From positions 682,001-746,000 of the forward strand of contig CBDBHH010000005.1 of the NCBI GenBank assembly GCA_965205535.1: a stretch of DNA of 64,000 bases. The letters run 5' to 3'. Every line of letters starts with the position of its first letter. Position 1 is the first letter of the stretch. Made by a program: the position numbers and the translations under genes. The notes beneath the pieces were generated by a model, which was given only the letters and a program-made list of their open reading frames with translations, was not told the DNA's origin and did not search any database. This document shows positions 45,472-54,306 of the stretch, in pieces. Source of the stretch: UBA8079 sp965205535. GTDB lineage: Bacteria; Pseudomonadota; Alphaproteobacteria; UBA6615.

Positions 45472-46170
45472 TCAGGCTTTTGGGGCGATGTGGAGATATA
45501 ACCGCGGTCCGCTGAGCGACACCGTGGGGCGATAATGGCTCGCACTCTGATGAGGCACGACGTCGCGGATCAGCGAATCCAGCATCCATGCCTGACCACC
45601 AAAGTTGACCGCGAGTACCGCATGCTGGCGATTGCGGTCCTGATCGAGGACCAGGACAATCCGCATCCGCGCGGGGTGGAAACCCATTTTCTCCAGCAAT
45701 TTGAACTTGGCCATCGCGAAATCTTCGCAGTCGCCGCCATTCTTGAAGAACGTCGCCGTATCTGCCCAGAAATCTCGCAGCCCGTAATTGTCGATATCCT
45801 CGATATAGGGCATGCGGTTGGCGAAATCGTTGACCATGCGCATGCGTTCTTGCGGGCTGAAGGCGCCTGCCGCCTGGAAGATTGCATCCGGCGAACCGCC
45901 TTCGACCGCAGATACGGGTACCGCCTCGACCACCGCCTGCGCAAAACTCGACGCTATCTCGTCTTCGAGGGGCTTGATGGCAGCGCGGGCGCGCGGCAGC
46001 TTCTTGACCGTGCTGCCGATGAAATACTCCTTGGTCCCAAACAGGGCGGGAAAGCTGCTCACGGGCTTGGAGACATCCTCGACACCCGCGACAGACGCCC
46101 ATGCCGGCGGGCCGGCCAGAGAGGCCACCGCACCGGCACCCAGTGCCGCCAAGAATCCGCGTCGTTCCAT
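45472..46170 (-). CDS. Transglutaminase-like cysteine peptidase (BTLCP, LapG type)
   Basis: A 232-residue protein. The N-terminus MERRGFLAALGAG is a Tat- or Sec-type signal with twin Arg, so it is exported to the periplasm. The catalytic triad of the BTLCP/DUF920 family (peptidase C93) is visible: Cys in GGDCEDFAM, His in RQHAVLAV and Asp in WMLDSL. LapG-type members cleave large RTX adhesins near the N-terminus under c-di-GMP control through LapD. No LapD was found in this window. The ATG at 46170 gives the signal peptide; the frame open to 46236 is upstream noise. Confidence 0.8.
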   Translation of the reverse strand: MERRGFLAALGAGAVASLAGPPAWASVAGVEDVSKPVSSFPALFGTKEYFIGSTVKKLPRARAAIKPLEDEIASSFAQAVVEAVPVSAVEGGSPDAIFQAAGAFSPQERMRMVNDFANRMPYIEDIDNYGLRDFWADTATFFKNGGDCEDFAMAKFKLLEKMGFHPARMRIVLVLDQDRNRQHAVLAVNFGGQAWMLDSLIRDVVPHQSASHYRPTVSLSGPRLYLHIAPKA

Positions 46171-46278
46171 CGAGAAGCTCGTCAAACCTTTGTTACAAAT
46201 AAACGCTATCACCGCCGACCGCCGAGCCCCAATCACTAATTCGTCCGATGGTTAATCGCACGCAACGCGGGAGGGTTA

Positions 46279-47415
46279 TCACTCGTCGAGTGCGACGGCC
46301 AGATCGAGCAGCATCTCGTCGTTTCCGTGACCGGCGATCACTCCCAGTCCCACCGGCCCATCCACGGTCTCGGCCAACGGCAGCGAGACCTGGGGCAGGC
46401 GCGCCAGCGGGGCGGTGCAATTGTAGAGCTCGTTCACGGTCCGGAGCTTGTCGTAAACCGCCTCGTCCGCCCGGGCCAGCGGCGCGGCGGCCGGAGCGGC
46501 GGGCACGAGCATGATGGTGTCGTCGCCAAGAGTCCCGGCCATATAGCCGTCGATCATCGCGCGTTTCGACATGGCATCGGCGATATCCGCCGGGCCATAC
46601 GCGCCACCGGCCTCGAACCGTTCGCGAAAGTTCGGACCCATTTCGGGATTCGTGGCGCGTATCCAGGCCAGGTGCGATGCCGCTGCTTCGGACCCGCGCG
46701 TCACCTGCATCACTTGTTGCCACTCCGGATAACCGCCCGCCAGCCCCGCGCGGTCACTCGGCCGGATCGGCTCTGCCTTGCCGTACAGCGTCTCGACCTG
46801 CGCGATCGCCGGGGCCAACGCCTTACGCACGTCGTCCTCAACCAGCGCGAACGCGTCTTCGGCGATCAACACCCGCGTGGGCGGCGGTTTGTCCGACCAG
46901 TCCAGCAGCACAGGTGCGATCCAACGAAACAAGGGGGCCTCGCGCGTGAACCAGCCGCAGGTATCGAGGCTCGGTGCCAGGGGCATGACCCCCTGCAGCG
47001 ACACCCGCCCGTGGCTCGGCCGAATGCCATACAGGCCGCAGAATGACGCCGGTGCACGCACGGAGCCCGACGAGGACCCGCCGGGGATCCGGCCCTCGGC
47101 GCGCGGATTAATCGGGGTACCGTAGTGAAAATTCTCACCGATCAGGCCGTAGGCGAACTCTTCGGTGATGGTTTTGCCTGCCAGGCTGGCGCCCGCATCG
47201 AGAAGTTGCTGTACCGCCGTGGCGTGGCGCGGTGCGGCGTCATGGCTTGCAAACCAGTCGGGGTTGCCGGCGCCCGTGACCACACCTTCGACATCTATGA
47301 TGTCCTTGACGGCGAAACGCAGTCCCTTGAGAGGCCCTTCCGACGCGCCGGGCATAGTCACATCGCCGATATGGCTACAAAATCCCGAGACGAATGTCCC
47401 AAACAGTTCGCTCAT
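46279..47415 (-). CDS. Amidase-signature protein lacking the nucleophile segment
   Basis: A 378-residue AS-family protein. The catalytic Lys segment (LAGKTITEEF) and the Gly/Ser loop GGSSSGS are present. Compared with the neighbour at 47423-48638, 20 residues between that loop and VRAPASFCG are missing, including GSDTGGS, which holds the family's nucleophile Ser. One Ser of the triad is therefore absent, and ordinary amidase activity is unlikely. The deletion is exactly in frame. The start at 47415 (MSELFG) lies 7 bases after the neighbour's true stop. The ORF open to 47547 reads that gene in the wrong frame. Confidence 0.88.
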   Translation of the reverse strand: MSELFGTFVSGFCSHIGDVTMPGASEGPLKGLRFAVKDIIDVEGVVTGAGNPDWFASHDAAPRHATAVQQLLDAGASLAGKTITEEFAYGLIGENFHYGTPINPRAEGRIPGGSSSGSVRAPASFCGLYGIRPSHGRVSLQGVMPLAPSLDTCGWFTREAPLFRWIAPVLLDWSDKPPPTRVLIAEDAFALVEDDVRKALAPAIAQVETLYGKAEPIRPSDRAGLAGGYPEWQQVMQVTRGSEAAASHLAWIRATNPEMGPNFRERFEAGGAYGPADIADAMSKRAMIDGYMAGTLGDDTIMLVPAAPAAAPLARADEAVYDKLRTVNELYNCTAPLARLPQVSLPLAETVDGPVGLGVIAGHGNDEMLLDLAVALDE

Positions 47416-47422
47416 TCTCAAC

Positions 47423-48638
47423 TCACTCCGGTATCGGTACGGTTGGCGCCACGCCGGCCGCGTGCAGCACCTCGGCGAGATCCAGCAGCATTTCGTCGTT
47501 GCCGCGCGCGGCGGCAAGACCCAGCCCGAGTGGCAGTCCATCGACATCCGTCAGCGGCAGCACGATTTCGGGCAGCTGCCCGAGGCCGGACAACGCGCCG
47601 ATCGGCTCATTGGTCGCCCGGAACGGATCGATCTCGGCATCGCTGCCGCCGATCCGCGGGGCCGTGCCCGGCGCTGCGGGAAGCGCGATGACGGCGCCAT
47701 CGGCGAGCAGATCATCGAGAATAGGCGGAGATCCGGTCGCGCCGGACCAGGGCCTCTGCCGCCTCCTCGGCCGTCACGCGGGCGCGGGCCTCGAAGCGCG
47801 CCGCGACCCCGCTCCCCAGCTTCGGGCGCTCGGACGTCATCCATTCGCCATGTTCGTCCCAGGCCTCACGGCCCCAGAGCGTGCGCGCCGTGAGGGCCCA
47901 TGCATCGAGGCCCGTGACCGGTGCGTTGTCCACAACCCGCAGCGGTTCGGGCGCCCCCAGCAACCCTGCCACCTTGTCCACGGCCCCGTTGAGCGCGTCC
48001 CGGGTTCGGTCGTCGAGCAGAGCCATCAGGTCCTCGGCGACGAGAAATCTGCCCGGCGCGGGCCCGGTCGCGAAACCTTGCAGCAGCACGGCACCCACCG
48101 CGGCAAAGAGTTCGGCATCGCGCGCAAACCATCCGATGGCATCGAGGCTGCGCGACAAGGGCATGACGCCGTCCGTCGCCACCCGGCTGTGGGTCGGTCG
48201 GATCCCGTAAATCCCACAGAAGCTCGCCGGTGAGCGCACCGAACCGCCGGTGTCCGAACCGAGTGCGAAATCCACCAGACCGGCCGTCACCGCAGCCGCG
48301 GAGCCGGATGACGAACCGCCCGACACATGCCCGGGGGCGTTCAGGTTGAGCGGCGTGCCGTGATGAATATTCTCACCCGTCAGGCCGGTGGCGAATTCCT
48401 CGGTCACCGTCTTGCCGACGAGTGTGGCACCCGCATCCAGACAGCGCTGGATAACGGACGCGGTCTGCGTCGCGGGGCGGTGTGTGCGCAACCAGTCGGG
48501 ATTGCCGCAACTGGTGGTCCGCCCGGCAACATCAATGATGTCCTTGGCGGCGAAAGTTTTGCCCACCAACGGCCCATCGGATGCACCCTCCAGCCGAAAC
48601 TGGCCATCCGGCACAAACGCACCAACCACATCCTTCAT
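47423..48638 (-). pseudogene. Amidase-signature enzyme, frameshifted at residue about 306
   Basis: The catalytic part is complete: Lys in LVGKTVTEEF, cis-Ser loop GGSSSGSAAAV, nucleophile in GSDTGGSVR. The frame stops at 47712 (…DRISAYSR). The following DNA in the next frame continues as LDDLLADGAVIALPAAPG … PTVPIPE and stops at 47423. Removing one T (plus-strand A at 47720/47721) joins them as ISAYLDDLL and gives exactly 404 residues. It is the tandem paralogue of the amidase at 46279-47415 and of the fragment at 1-774. If the frameshift is real, the C-terminal quarter is lost. Confidence 0.85.
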
Positions 48639-48755
48639 CGAACCCTCCCCGCGAAGAACGCGACTCTAGGGTTCGATCCGCCGCCCGCCAAGCCGTTTTG
48701 CCACGCGCATCGTCATCGCTTGCCCGGCGCATATCGCGGCGACTACCCTGACGTC

Positions 48756-49346
48756 ATGACAGACCATCCCGCCCCGCTCTCGAGCGCAGAACTCGCGCAG
48801 ACCGCCATCGACTGGCGCAACCTCATCTGGGTCGCGCTGGCGCTGGCGGTGATGATCGGCGCCATCGTCGTCAACGACATCTGGTTCCTGAACTTCGTAC
48901 ATGTGTTCGTCGGCCTGCTGTGGACGGGAACAGACCTGCTGCTTGGTTTCGTGATCGGTCCGATCCTGCGCCGGCTCGATTTCCCGGTACGCCGCGCCGT
49001 CACCATGCGGCTCATGCCCCGACTGCTCTTCATCCTGCCGACGCTCGCCATCATCGGCCCCACCACGGGCTGGTTCATGGCTGTCGATCAGGGTTATCTC
49101 GGTCTGGCCTATCCCGAGCTGTGGTGGCTGATCGCCGCACTGGCCATCACCGCGATTCTGTCGGTCCAGGGCATACTGGTACTCCTGCCGACCAACGTCA
49201 TGGTCTATCTCGAGATGCGTAAACCCGAACCCGACGGGCAACGCATCGGCCGGCTGATGCGCCGCTATGTCCGGGTGGTCGCGTTTCAGGGCACGATGCA
49301 GATCATCATCATCATCATCATGAGCCGCTTCGCCACGGGGCTCTAG
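48756..49346 (+). CDS. Conserved membrane protein, five or so helices
   Basis: A 196-residue integral membrane protein (NLIWVALALAVMIGAIVV; FVHVFVGLLWTGTDLLLGFVIG; LWWLIAALAITAILSVQGILVLLP). His and Tyr residues within helices recall CopD- or DUF2269-like membrane proteins, but I do not recognise it firmly. Near the end it has a run of six Ile encoded by repeated ATC triplets (about 49299-49321). The ATG at 48756 was chosen; the frame open to 48327 is the antisense of the amidase. It is divergent from the amidases and converges on the Lrp gene. Confidence 0.7.
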   Translation: MTDHPAPLSSAELAQTAIDWRNLIWVALALAVMIGAIVVNDIWFLNFVHVFVGLLWTGTDLLLGFVIGPILRRLDFPVRRAVTMRLMPRLLFILPTLAIIGPTTGWFMAVDQGYLGLAYPELWWLIAALAITAILSVQGILVLLPTNVMVYLEMRKPEPDGQRIGRLMRRYVRVVAFQGTMQIIIIIIMSRFATGL

Positions 49347-49349
49347 CCG

Positions 49350-49832
49350 TCACCCGGCAATATGGCCGAGCGGCAAGGCAGTACGGTAGCTGACCTGCTT
49401 GAGGGCGAAGCTCGACTTGATGCTCGCCACACCCGGGATCCTGGTCAGATGCTCCAGCAGGAAGTGCTGGAATGAATCCAGATCCGGCGCCACCACCCGC
49501 AACAGATAGTCGCTGTCGCCGGTCATCAGGTAGCATTCCATGACTTCGGGACGTTCGACGATCCGGCGTTCGAATTCCTCCAGCGCGTTGTCGACCTGGC
49601 GCTCAAGGGACACCTGCACAAACACGCTCACCGGCAGGCCGATGGCGGCCGGGTCCAGCAGAGCCGTATAGCTTCGGATATAGCCCTCACGTTCGAGATT
49701 TCGGACGCGGCGCAGGCAGGGCGACGGCGACAGATGCACCTTGCGCGCGAGGTCTGCATTGGCCATCCGCGCGTCTGCCTGGAGCGAATCGAGAATATTG
49801 CGATCAATCGCATCTAGGTCATTTATTGGCAT
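49350..49832 (-). CDS. Lrp/AsnC-family transcriptional regulator
   Basis: A 160-residue protein: N-terminal helix-turn-helix (DLDAIDRNILDSLQADARM, LSPSPCLRRVRNLEREGYI) and C-terminal RAM/ligand domain (VFVQVSLERQ, MECYLMTGDSDYLLRVV, PGVASIKSSFALK). The family usually senses amino acids. The start at 49832 (MPINDLDAID) was chosen for the family N-terminus. It is divergent from the AceE-like gene across 132 bases, a pattern seen in the Pseudomonas mdeR-mdeB pair, so it probably controls that gene. Confidence 0.92.
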   Translation of the reverse strand: MPINDLDAIDRNILDSLQADARMANADLARKVHLSPSPCLRRVRNLEREGYIRSYTALLDPAAIGLPVSVFVQVSLERQVDNALEEFERRIVERPEVMECYLMTGDSDYLLRVVAPDLDSFQHFLLEHLTRIPGVASIKSSFALKQVSYRTALPLGHIAG

Positions 49833-49964
49833 ATTCCGCTCTCTATCGAGGTTTTCAGAGACTTCTATTGCCTGAATTGACGATATCAGGGCCACATACG
49901 CAATCCTTCATATTTTCCGGAATGATAGAATCGAGACAATTCAAGCTCATTGCGGACAAATCCG

Positions 49965-52352
49965 ATGCCCAGCCGAAAAGCCGACCCGAAGACGATCCTC
50001 TCGAATGTCGATATCCCGACTCTCGAGGCGCTCGAGCGCAAGATCCTGTGGCTGTCGTCCTGGATGATTCACAACGCCAATCATCTGCGCGCGAATCCCG
50101 ATGGGCTGAAGGTCGGCGGTCACCAGTCATCCTGCGCGTCGGCCGCCACGCTGCTGACGGCGCTTTATCTTCACAGCCTACGTCCCGAAGACCGCGTTGC
50201 GGTGAAGCCCCACGCGTCGCCGGTCTTTCATGCCATTCAGTATCTGCTGGGCCGACAGGAGCTGAGCAAGCTCGAGGATTTCCGTGCCCTGGGCGGCGCC
50301 CAGTCCTATCCCTCGCGTACAAAGGACACCGACGACGTGGATTTCTCGACCGGGTCGGTCGGGCTCGGGGTCGGCGCCACTCTGTTCGGCGCCATGGTGC
50401 GCGACTATGTGCATCATCACGGCATGGCCGAAGGGCGTCCAAACGGCCGGCTCCTGGCGTTGATGGGCGATGCCGAGCTGGACGAAGGGAATGTCTTCGA
50501 AGCCCTGCTCGAGGGCTGGAAGCATGACGTGCGAAACCTCTGGTGGGTGATCGACTACAACCGCCAGAGCCTCGACGGGGTGGTCCACGACTACCTGTTC
50601 CAGCGCATCAAGGATTTCTTCGGTACCGTGGGCTGGAATGTCGTCGAGCTCAAATACGGCAAGCTGCAGGAGGCCGCCTTCCGGTTGCCCGGCGGCGATG
50701 CGCTGCGCAAGTGGATCGACGAATGCCCCAACCAGCTCTACGCGGCGCTTACATATCAGGGGGCGGAGGCCTGGCGGACCCATCTGAAAACGGACATCGG
50801 CGACGTGAAGGGCATCAAGGCGCTGCTCGACGACCATGACGACGCGGCCCTGCAACGACTGATGACCAATCTGGGCGGCCATGACATGGCGGCAACCCTC
50901 GAGGCGTTCGCCGACGTGGGTGATGACGACACACCACAATGTTTCGTCGCCTACACGATCAAGGGCTTCAACACACCGCTCGCCGGCCACAAGGACAATC
51001 ACTCCGGCTTGATGAACCTCGAGCAGATGGCGGACTTCAAGGCGAGCCACGATATTCGTGACGGCCATGAGTGGGACTTCGCCGAGGGGCTCGACCTGTC
51101 CGAAGACGCGATCCGTGCCTTCCTGTCGGATGTACCGTTTGCCCGGCGACCCACGCCCGAGCCGGAGGCGAAAATCCCCGTCGCAGCACTGCCGACGCCC
51201 GAGGGCGCGCGGATGTCTTCGCAAGAGGCGTTCGGCAACATCCTCAACGAACTCGGGCGCGGCGACAGCGAGCTGGCAAACCGTATCGTGACCACCACTC
51301 CCGACGTAACGGTCACCACGAACATGGCGGGCTGGGTCAACCAGCGCGGGCTCTTCCACCAGGAAGACACTGCCGATGTGTTCCGCGACGAGAAAGTGCC
51401 GTCGGCCTTCAAATGGTCGGCCAGCCCCGGCGGCCAGCATATCGAGCTGGGTATCGCGGAGAATAATCTGTTCCTTCTGCTCGCCGCGCTCGGCCTGTCC
51501 GACAAGCTTTTCGGGGCGCGGCTGCTGCCGGTGGGCGCCTTGTACGACCCGTTCATCGCGCGCGGTCTCGATTCCCTGAATTACGCCTGCTACCAGGACG
51601 CCCGCTTCATGGTGGTCGCCACCCCGTCGGGAATTACGCTGGCACCCGAGGGCGGGGCGCATCAGTCGATTAACTCGCCGTTGATTGGCCTGTCTCAACC
51701 CGGCCTCACATCCTTCGAGCCTGCCTATGCCGACGAGCTCGCGCATATCATGCAGTGGGGTTTCGAACATATGCAGGCCGACGACGGCGGCTCGGTCTAC
51801 CTGCGCCTGTCGACACTGGCCATCGACCAGCCCGCGCGCGACTTCGCACCGATCGCCAACGACGTGCTGGCCGGCGCCTACTGGCTGCGCGAGCCTGCCC
51901 CCGGGGCCGAGCTCGCGATCGCCTACACCGGCGTCATCGCGCCCGAAGCAATCGCCGCCCATGACGCGCTGCTGGAAGATGTTCCCGGCGCGGGATTGTT
52001 GGCAATCACCTCGGCCGATCAGCTCTATACCGACTGGCAGGCCACAACACGCGCCCACGCCCGCGGTCCCGATGTCGCGCCGTCCCATATCGACAAGCTG
52101 CTGGGCCGGCTGGCACCCAATGCGGGCCTGGTAACAGTGCTGGATGGTCACCCGGCAACCCTCGCCTGGCTGGGCGGTGTCGCCAACCACGACGTGGCAG
52201 CGCTGGGCGTGGAGAGCTTCGGCCAGTCGGGAAACCTGCAGGATCTCTATCGGGCCCACGGGATCGATGCCGACGCGATCCTTGACGGCGCGGCGGCGGT
52301 GATCACCAAGCGGATGCGCAAGCGCGGCGGACTTCGGATCGCGGCCGCGTAG
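49965..52352 (+). CDS. AceE-like homodimeric 2-oxoacid dehydrogenase E1 / transketolase family
   Basis: A 795-residue thiamine-diphosphate enzyme. The ThDP motif GDAELDEGNVFEALLEGWKH … IDYNRQSLDG is of the AceE type (GDGExDE … N). N-terminal KVGGHQSSCASAATLLTALY and C-terminal GLFHQEDTADVF, QHIELGIAENNLF support the full three-domain layout. It is shorter than E. coli AceE (887) and resembles MdeB, the 2-oxobutanoate dehydrogenase E1 near an Lrp regulator. No E2/E3 genes or methionine gamma-lyase gene lie beside it. The substrate (pyruvate, 2-oxobutyrate or other) is inferred only. The ATG at 49965 was chosen (MPSRKADPK); a TTG at 49950 is in frame. Confidence 0.85.
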   Translation: MPSRKADPKTILSNVDIPTLEALERKILWLSSWMIHNANHLRANPDGLKVGGHQSSCASAATLLTALYLHSLRPEDRVAVKPHASPVFHAIQYLLGRQELSKLEDFRALGGAQSYPSRTKDTDDVDFSTGSVGLGVGATLFGAMVRDYVHHHGMAEGRPNGRLLALMGDAELDEGNVFEALLEGWKHDVRNLWWVIDYNRQSLDGVVHDYLFQRIKDFFGTVGWNVVELKYGKLQEAAFRLPGGDALRKWIDECPNQLYAALTYQGAEAWRTHLKTDIGDVKGIKALLDDHDDAALQRLMTNLGGHDMAATLEAFADVGDDDTPQCFVAYTIKGFNTPLAGHKDNHSGLMNLEQMADFKASHDIRDGHEWDFAEGLDLSEDAIRAFLSDVPFARRPTPEPEAKIPVAALPTPEGARMSSQEAFGNILNELGRGDSELANRIVTTTPDVTVTTNMAGWVNQRGLFHQEDTADVFRDEKVPSAFKWSASPGGQHIELGIAENNLFLLLAALGLSDKLFGARLLPVGALYDPFIARGLDSLNYACYQDARFMVVATPSGITLAPEGGAHQSINSPLIGLSQPGLTSFEPAYADELAHIMQWGFEHMQADDGGSVYLRLSTLAIDQPARDFAPIANDVLAGAYWLREPAPGAELAIAYTGVIAPEAIAAHDALLEDVPGAGLLAITSADQLYTDWQATTRAHARGPDVAPSHIDKLLGRLAPNAGLVTVLDGHPATLAWLGGVANHDVAALGVESFGQSGNLQDLYRAHGIDADAILDGAAAVITKRMRKRGGLRIAAA

Positions 52353-52360
52353 GCGCGCGC

Positions 52361-53239
52361 CTAAGTTGCTGCCTTGCGCTCCTGGCGGGCGATATAGACC
52401 ACCGCCCCGACGATCACGGCCCCGCCGACCCATGTCCAGATGGTCGGCACCTCGGCAAAGATGAGGAAGCCGAGGGTCGAGGTCACGATCAGGCGGGAAT
52501 AGTCATAGGACAGCACCGCCGAAGCCTCCGCGGCGGTGAAGGCGCGGACCAGGCAGATATGCGCGCCCAGCCCCGCCGCACCCAGCATGGCCATCCAGAA
52601 CAAGGCCATCGGCGTCGGCCACGCCCAGGCGAACAGCGCCGGTACAAACGTGAACGGCACTGAGCCCATCGCCAGCCAGGCGACGGTCGTGGTCGGCGCA
52701 TCGTCCTTGGACAGGAAGCGGATCATGAGATTGGACCCGGCAATGAAAAGCGCCGAGATCAGCGGCAACACGAACAGCGGATTGACCTCGGAAACACCCG
52801 GGCGCAGCACGATCCAGACCCCGACAAACCCCACCAGGGTCGCCACCCAACGCCGCGCCCGCACCGCCTCGCCGAGGAAAAGTGCAGCCCCCATCATCCC
52901 GAACAGGGGTGCCGCAAATGTCAGCGCCGAAACCTCGGCCAGGGGCAGGCTCGCCTGAGCAGTGACCAGCAGGATGAGGCCGATCATGGAAAAGGCGACC
53001 CGCAGCATCTGCCCGGTGGGGTGCGCCGAGCGCAGCGCGGTCCGCCGGTTGGCGATGATCCAGGGCAGGATCAGCAACAACAGCACGAGCGAACGCCAGA
53101 AGGAGATGACCAGCGGGTCGGCCCCCTCGTCCACCGCGAAGCGGACCCACACACCATGGGTGCCGAAGAACAACGACGCCCCCAGCATCCAGATCGCGCC
53201 ACGCACTGTTCCGGGCAATTTGGTAAAGGCGTCAGACAA
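52361..53239 (-). CDS. EamA/DMT-family transporter
   Basis: An inner-membrane protein of about 292 residues, with ten helices in two EamA repeats (AIWMLGASLFFGTHGVWVRF at the start; AEASAVLSYDYSRLIVTSTLGFLIFAEVP in the second). The start is uncertain: TTG 53239 overlaps the dehydrogenase stop by 8 bases and is used here; TTG at 53266 is the longest option. It is the third EamA gene in the window. Substrate unknown; it is likely co-transcribed with the 2-hydroxyacid dehydrogenase. Confidence 0.85.
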   Translation of the reverse strand: MSDAFTKLPGTVRGAIWMLGASLFFGTHGVWVRFAVDEGADPLVISFWRSLVLLLLILPWIIANRRTALRSAHPTGQMLRVAFSMIGLILLVTAQASLPLAEVSALTFAAPLFGMMGAALFLGEAVRARRWVATLVGFVGVWIVLRPGVSEVNPLFVLPLISALFIAGSNLMIRFLSKDDAPTTTVAWLAMGSVPFTFVPALFAWAWPTPMALFWMAMLGAAGLGAHICLVRAFTAAEASAVLSYDYSRLIVTSTLGFLIFAEVPTIWTWVGGAVIVGAVVYIARQERKAAT

Positions 53240-54200
53240 CCCGGTTAGGTACCAGCTCGCCCGCAAGGAGAAGGTCGAGCCCGTCGAGCAGCATGTCGCC
53301 CATCGCCGCGCGGGAGCGCTCGGCCCCGCTGCCGATATGGGGTGTCAGGAACACGTTGGGCAGTTCGAGATAGGCCGGATGAATGTCGTTCGGCTCTCCG
53401 TTGAAGACATCCAGCCCCGCCGCCGCGACCTTGCCCGACCGCAGGGCGTCGACCAACGCGTCATCGTCGATCAACTCGCCGCGCGCAATGTTCACGATGA
53501 TCGCCTCGTCGGGCAGAAGCGCGATCCGTTCGGCGTTGAGGAAGCCCTTTGTCTCCGGGGTCGAGGGGGCGCAGATCATCAGGAACGGGCTCATCGGCAG
53601 AAGCCCTTCGATACTGGTGTAGTAGCTGGCGCTCTTCTCTTGCTCGAAGGAAAGCCTGGTGCGGTTGTGGTAGCGGATCGTCATGTCGAAGGCCCGGGCC
53701 CGGTCGGCCACGGTCTGGCCGATCCGGCCCATACCGAAAATACCGAGCGCGGACCCGGTGATCTCCTTGCCGATCATCTGGCGGGGTGACCAGCTGGTCC
53801 ATTCACCCGCCCGCATCATCGCAGCACCTTCCGCCGCCCGTCGCGCCGCCCCCAGAAGGAGCAGCATGCCGATCTCGGCGGTCGGACTGGTCACGGCGTC
53901 GGGCGTGTTGAGCACGGCGATCCCGCGCGCCTTGGCCGCCGCGGTGTCGATATGGTCGAGGCCGACCGACAGGGTGAGGATCGCCCGCACGCTGTCGGGC
54001 AGGCGTTCGATGGTCGGCGCATCCATCGGCTCGGTCACGCAGATCAGCAGCGCATCCATGCCGTCGGCACCGGCCACGAGCTCATCGGCCGACATGATAT
54101 GGTCGTCGGTGTTGATCACCGCGTCATAGTCCGCGGCGAGCCTGTCTTCGGTCGCCGCGAGATGACGCCGGGTCACCAGAATCTTCGGCTTGTCGCTCAT
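53232..54200 (-). CDS. D-isomer-specific 2-hydroxyacid dehydrogenase
   Basis: A 322-residue NAD(P)-dependent dehydrogenase of the glyoxylate/hydroxypyruvate reductase type. NAD loop GIFGMGRIGQTVADRA near 150; the catalytic Arg in NIARGELIDD, the Glu after GEPND and the His in LTPHIGSG. It interconverts 2-oxoacids and D-2-hydroxyacids. The start at 54200 (MSDKPKILV) has GGAACAG upstream; the frame open to 54260 is not supported. It lies upstream of the EamA gene. Confidence 0.92.
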   Translation of the reverse strand: MSDKPKILVTRRHLAATEDRLAADYDAVINTDDHIMSADELVAGADGMDALLICVTEPMDAPTIERLPDSVRAILTLSVGLDHIDTAAAKARGIAVLNTPDAVTSPTAEIGMLLLLGAARRAAEGAAMMRAGEWTSWSPRQMIGKEITGSALGIFGMGRIGQTVADRARAFDMTIRYHNRTRLSFEQEKSASYYTSIEGLLPMSPFLMICAPSTPETKGFLNAERIALLPDEAIIVNIARGELIDDDALVDALRSGKVAAAGLDVFNGEPNDIHPAYLELPNVFLTPHIGSGAERSRAAMGDMLLDGLDLLLAGELVPNRVV

Positions 54201-54306
54201 CTGTTCCGGCCTTGCTGCCAACACCTGCTTCGCTGTTAGCATTTTCGGTGATGTCCGCACCAGCCCGCCGGTAGAGTAAGGTCAATGTTTATCAGGGAGA
54301 GAGCGG

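Noticed and set aside
50178..52433. A 751-codon minus-strand open frame opposite the AceE-like gene
   Set aside because: High-GC antisense opening; the plus-strand protein has full ThDP-enzyme motifs and the antisense product has none.
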